16,394 bases of DNA, from positions 1 through 16,394 of the forward strand of contig JAJYPA010000137.1 of the NCBI GenBank assembly GCA_021795795.1, in the 5' to 3' direction. The position numbers and the translations under genes are program-made. The first letter of the stretch is position 1; the number at the start of each line of letters is the position of its first letter. Source of the DNA: Pseudomonadota bacterium (GTDB lineage Bacteria; Pseudomonadota; Gammaproteobacteria; Halothiobacillales; Halothiobacillaceae). The notes beneath the pieces are model-generated. The model made no database searches and was not told where the DNA came from. It saw only the letters and a program-made list of their open reading frames with translations. Shown here piece after piece: positions 13,941 to 16,394 of this stretch.

Positions 13941-14621
13941 TTACTGCCAAGCCCTCGAAAACTCCTTGTCTGCAAAAGCCTCTGCCAGGCCGGTGATCTG
14001 CTTCAGGCGCAATACTTCATCGGGGTCCATACCGAGTTCCATGCCGATGCGTTCGTTTGTCCAGTTGTGCTTTTTCAGAGCCGTCACCAGTTTCGCCGAA
14101 AGTTCCACCTGGTGTGTGCCTCGGGCCATGTTGTGGCGCACGGTCGAGGTGATCCGGTCTTGTATGCTCTTGTTGAGTTTCACCACGGGCATATATCCGG
14201 CCAGGCTATCCCGTACCGTTTTGACAGTCTTGACGACATGGGTGCGATGGAATCCGTCCACCACCGTGTAATTTCCGGATTCGGGATCGTCGGCCACCAC
14301 CACCGGCATGGTCATACCGTCCTTGGCGATGGACAGTTGCAACAAACGCATTTCCGGCGGTGCCACCTTGTTGGGGTTGTAATCATTACCCTGCACCGTG
14401 TCTACCGGCACCAACTGCATGCCCAGTGCAGGATGTGGAAGGTTGACGTGTTCGGCCGCCATGGCGACCAGGGCATTATAACGGGCAACACGGTCCTCAA
14501 CCGCGGCACCAGACGCCGCGACAAGGGCGGACCGCAACTGCTCCATCAAACCACTTATGGGATCTGAACCTTGGGGGCCGCCGGTGGCCGGTACCTCAGC
14601 GGGCTGTTTCTTCCTAGCCAT
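13941..14621 (-). CDS. ibrB: IbrB-like ParB/sulfiredoxin-fold protein
   Basis: A 226-aa protein from ATG 14621 with AAGGAG upstream, 2 bp after the GNAT-like stop. After a variable 65-residue N-terminus comes the ParB-like domain: LVPVDTVQGNDYNPNKVAPP (70-89), LLQLSIAKDGMTMPVVVADD (93-112), YTVVDGFHRTHVV (118-130), RITSTVRHNMARGTH (156-170). A C-terminal helix-turn-helix-like part follows, NWTNERIGMELGMDPDEVLRL (186-206). VDGFHR replaces the usual GxRR of chromosomal ParB. This closely matches what I know of E. coli IbrB, encoded with IbrA and implicated in activating eib genes; the biochemical mechanism is not settled. Here the pair is split by a GNAT-like gene. Family call is strong. Confidence 0.85.
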   Translation of the reverse strand: MARKKQPAEVPATGGPQGSDPISGLMEQLRSALVAASGAAVEDRVARYNALVAMAAEHVNLPHPALGMQLVPVDTVQGNDYNPNKVAPPEMRLLQLSIAKDGMTMPVVVADDPESGNYTVVDGFHRTHVVKTVKTVRDSLAGYMPVVKLNKSIQDRITSTVRHNMARGTHQVELSAKLVTALKKHNWTNERIGMELGMDPDEVLRLKQITGLAEAFADKEFSRAWQ

Positions 14622-14623
14622 GA

Positions 14624-15046
14624 TTAAAGCTCCTTCTCAAAGGTGATGTACTTTCCGCGCGTCTGGCCCGGCTTCCAGCCGTCTTCTGTCATCCACCCGG
14701 CAAACTTGGGCAGGGTCGTATGCCGGATCAACTTCCCCTGCGCCGCAGCAACCTCCTCAGCGGCCCGGTGCACCAGAGCCAGGTACAGTGCGTTGTCGGC
14801 TTCGTAGGGGGCCGCATACAGCCCATGCAGCTTGGCGGCCCCGTTTTTATGCAGGGTGATAACACCGCATCCAGCGGGCTTGTCGCCTTCTTTCGCCACG
14901 AGCCAGATGTCTCCCGGCTTGGTGGTAATGGGCGCGCCCAGGCGTGCGGGAATGACGGGATTGCTGATAAACCGCCCTGCCAGACTAATCAATGCCTGAT
15001 AGTCAGGGCCGTCGTCGTGGATGAATTTGAGGATTTCAGTGCTCAT
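14624..15046 (-). CDS. GNAT-like acetyltransferase
   Basis: A 140-aa protein. ATG 15046 with GGGAG eight bases upstream is preferred to a start at 15106, which would fall before the leader. The middle has the GNAT pattern of two strands and a helix: DIWLVAKEGDKPAGCGVITL (about 46-65), then AAKLHGLYAAPYEADNALYLALVHRAAEEVAAAQG, and a late strand ending YITFEKEL. The usual R/Q-x-x-G-x-G/A acetyl-CoA loop reads YEADNAL, so cofactor binding is uncertain. It lies between the IbrA-like and IbrB-like genes, 2 bp from the latter, and probably shares their transcript, so it may act on IbrB or on the same substrate. Confidence 0.6.
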   Translation of the reverse strand: MSTEILKFIHDDGPDYQALISLAGRFISNPVIPARLGAPITTKPGDIWLVAKEGDKPAGCGVITLHKNGAAKLHGLYAAPYEADNALYLALVHRAAEEVAAAQGKLIRHTTLPKFAGWMTEDGWKPGQTRGKYITFEKEL

Positions 15047-15106
15047 GGGGTCGTACTCCCTGGTTATCTGGTGAATCGTCAGGCACACACTCCGTGCTGG
15101 CGTCAT

Positions 15107-15132
15107 ACCCCATGCACGGCGCGGGAAGCGGT
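15107..15132. repeat. 26-bp junction repeat, copy C
   Basis: Reads ACCCCATGCACGG then CGCGGGAAGCGGT, with TCAT preceding it as at copy A. It is 17 bp after the IbrA-like stop and 61 bp before the GNAT-like start, splitting what would otherwise be a three-gene operon. Confidence 0.85.
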
Positions 15133-15149
15133 CCTAAATAATACAGGCT

Positions 15150-16373
15150 TCACAAGTCCATGTACTTGGTGATCAGCGCCAGTTGCCGGTCCATCTCCCG
15201 GGTGGTTTGGGAGAACGACAACCCCTTGCACCAGTAGTCATTCTTGAGAATCACTTTGCAGACCCGCCGCCAGCTCGGAGCCTTTCTGGCCGCTTCCATT
15301 CTGGGATCGGCAAAATCATAGATACGGTCGACGTCAGGGTATTTGCCACTGCGGATATCCTTGCGCCAGACCTTGAGAAACTTGGCAATCTTTTTACGGT
15401 AGTGCTCGGCCAGATAGGGCGGCATGGTGGCCAGCAGGAACTTGGCATACCGCTTCCAGGTGTATCCATCGGGTAGCTGAATGCGAATATTGCCCATCAC
15501 ATTGCCCATCTCCTGTACATGACGCTGGCCGAAGTTCGCGCCGGCCACGCGATTCACCAGTTTGGTCCACACGTCAGGCTCCAGAATCTTGAACAGCCAC
15601 AGGCCTTGCCGTTGGTCGTCACCAAACGGCTGACACAGACGCATATCGTGCAGGGAGAGCCCGGCCAAGTGCATCAGATCATAGACTTTGTTGTAGTCCC
15701 AACCAAACTTGCCGTTGGCCGTCCATATATCGTTCACAGACCAGTCATAGATCGGATAAGCATTATAGACATTGGGAGTAACCAGCGTCGTCCAGCCGAA
15801 ATCCTCCCACCGGGTCTTTTTCTCGTTCACGATGGTGCGGAACCGGTTGAGGCTTTCATCGCTGCGAATGCCTACCATGCACGCCGTTTGCTCGCCACCG
15901 TGCTGCTCAGCGAACCACTCCCCAAAAGCGGGAACGAACTCCTCAAATTCCATCCCCCGCTTAAAAAACGGGAAGTAATTTTCGTCGGAAATGACTTTGG
16001 CATGGTCCGGCAGATCACGCACCCACAAATCTTTCGCGTCCGGATCCCAGCACATCCAGTGTGGCTGGATTTGGCTCACGGCATTGCGCAGATGGAGAGG
16101 CAGACAAACCCAATGCAAATTCACGTCCGGATTGTCCGCCACGCGCTGGATGTAATCGGCGGTGTGCTGATATTGCGCCTCCAGATCCAGAATCAGCACG
16201 TTGAGGGGCAAACAGTCTTTCTCGCGTGCCACCTCAAGCGCCAGATTCAGCATGACGCCGGAATCCTTGCCCGCCGAAAAAGAGAGGTAGACGTTGGAGA
16301 AGTCGTCGAATACCCGCTCCATCCGTTGCCGGGCGGCGGTGTATACATCAATGGAAAGGTAGGTTTTGCTCAT
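15150..16373 (-). CDS. ibrA: IbrA-like PAPS-reductase-superfamily protein (DUF3440)
   Basis: A 407-aa protein from ATG 16373; the upstream site is weak (AGGG) and the promoter is outside the window. The PP-loop is SFSAGKDSG (31-39), with VLILDLEAQYQHTADYI (59-75), MVGIRSDESLNRFR (166-179), YPIYDWSVNDIW (206-217) and LHDMRLCQPFGDDQRQGLW (241-259). The C-terminal third (about 290-407) is the DUF3440 region, with KRYAKFLLATMPPYLAEHYRKKI and a late CKGLSFSQ. The family carries an ATP-pyrophosphatase fold, but E. coli IbrA has no proven sulfonucleotide reductase activity; it works with IbrB in gene regulation. Cysteine placement differs from the 326-aa homologue at 11309, so the two are not duplicates. 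Family call is strong. Confidence 0.88.
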   Translation of the reverse strand: MSKTYLSIDVYTAARQRMERVFDDFSNVYLSFSAGKDSGVMLNLALEVAREKDCLPLNVLILDLEAQYQHTADYIQRVADNPDVNLHWVCLPLHLRNAVSQIQPHWMCWDPDAKDLWVRDLPDHAKVISDENYFPFFKRGMEFEEFVPAFGEWFAEQHGGEQTACMVGIRSDESLNRFRTIVNEKKTRWEDFGWTTLVTPNVYNAYPIYDWSVNDIWTANGKFGWDYNKVYDLMHLAGLSLHDMRLCQPFGDDQRQGLWLFKILEPDVWTKLVNRVAGANFGQRHVQEMGNVMGNIRIQLPDGYTWKRYAKFLLATMPPYLAEHYRKKIAKFLKVWRKDIRSGKYPDVDRIYDFADPRMEAARKAPSWRRVCKVILKNDYWCKGLSFSQTTREMDRQLALITKYMDL

Positions 16374-16394
16374 GTTTTCTAAAATACCCTGTTG

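Noticed and set aside
5827..15132. Integron attC sites as explanation for the junction repeats
   Set aside because: The placement after stop codons is similar, but the 26-bp repeats have no GTTRRRY core, no long imperfect palindrome, and no integrase is visible.
5827..15132. CRISPR array
   Set aside because: The repeats are kilobases apart with whole genes between them, and no cas gene is present.
15519..16382. Plus-strand frame antisense to the IbrA-like gene
   Set aside because: The opposite strand has a full-length family match. The plus frame is a shadow.

Overview
The window looks like the mobilization and accessory part of a proteobacterial plasmid or integrative mobilizable element. 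The evidence is a DUF3363/RlxS-type relaxase, a shortened VirD4/TraG-type coupling ATPase, a ribbon-helix-helix protein, two small lipoproteins and an ArdC-type antirestriction protein. No ribosomal, tRNA or central-metabolism gene is visible. Host assignment is only a guess from style (moderately high GC, AAGGAG ribosome sites): a gamma- or Acidithiobacillus-like proteobacterium is plausible. Almost every gene is on the minus strand; the one clear exception is the plus-strand gene at 11309-12289.

Layout from right to left, the direction of most transcription. (1) 16373-13941: IbrA-like PAPS-reductase-superfamily protein (DUF3440), GNAT-like protein, IbrB-like ParB/sulfiredoxin-fold protein. 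(2) 13757-12294: a 20-nt-overlapping pair (115-aa unknown plus a nucleotidyltransferase-like protein), then a 152-aa unknown. (3) 12289-11309, plus strand: a phage-type PAPS-reductase-like protein with an iron-sulfur-like cysteine set. (4) 11187-9440: a 56-aa lipoprotein whose stop overlaps the TTG start of the relaxase; the gap between this gene and (3) holds a perfect 12-bp inverted repeat with back-to-back promoter boxes. (5) 9357-5858: 118-aa acidic unknown, SNF2/SMARCAL1-like helicase, 285-aa unknown. (6) 5783-3048: membrane protein, 91-aa unknown, coupling ATPase, glycine-zipper lipoprotein, 53-aa protein. (7) 3045-1: ribbon-helix-helix protein, LPD7-like polyvalent protein, ArdC-like protein cut by the window edge.

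Relaxase, coupling ATPase, ribbon-helix-helix protein and lipoproteins would serve DNA transfer, probably with a secretion channel encoded elsewhere. ArdC-like and LPD7-like proteins would protect or process incoming DNA. The two PP-loop sulfur-transfer-like enzymes with IbrB suggest a nucleic-acid modification or regulatory module of unknown chemistry.

The most striking non-coding feature is a 26-bp repeat directly after the stop codon of one gene and 44-61 bp before the start of the next. It has four near-identical copies (5827, 9413, 12807, 15107) and two diverged copies in the equivalent position (6801, 8948). Other gene junctions carry hairpins just upstream of the ribosome site or a recurring GCTATA promoter box. 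There is no gene-free stretch over 300 bases; the largest gap is 13758-13940. No CRISPR array, tRNA, rRNA or insertion sequence was seen.
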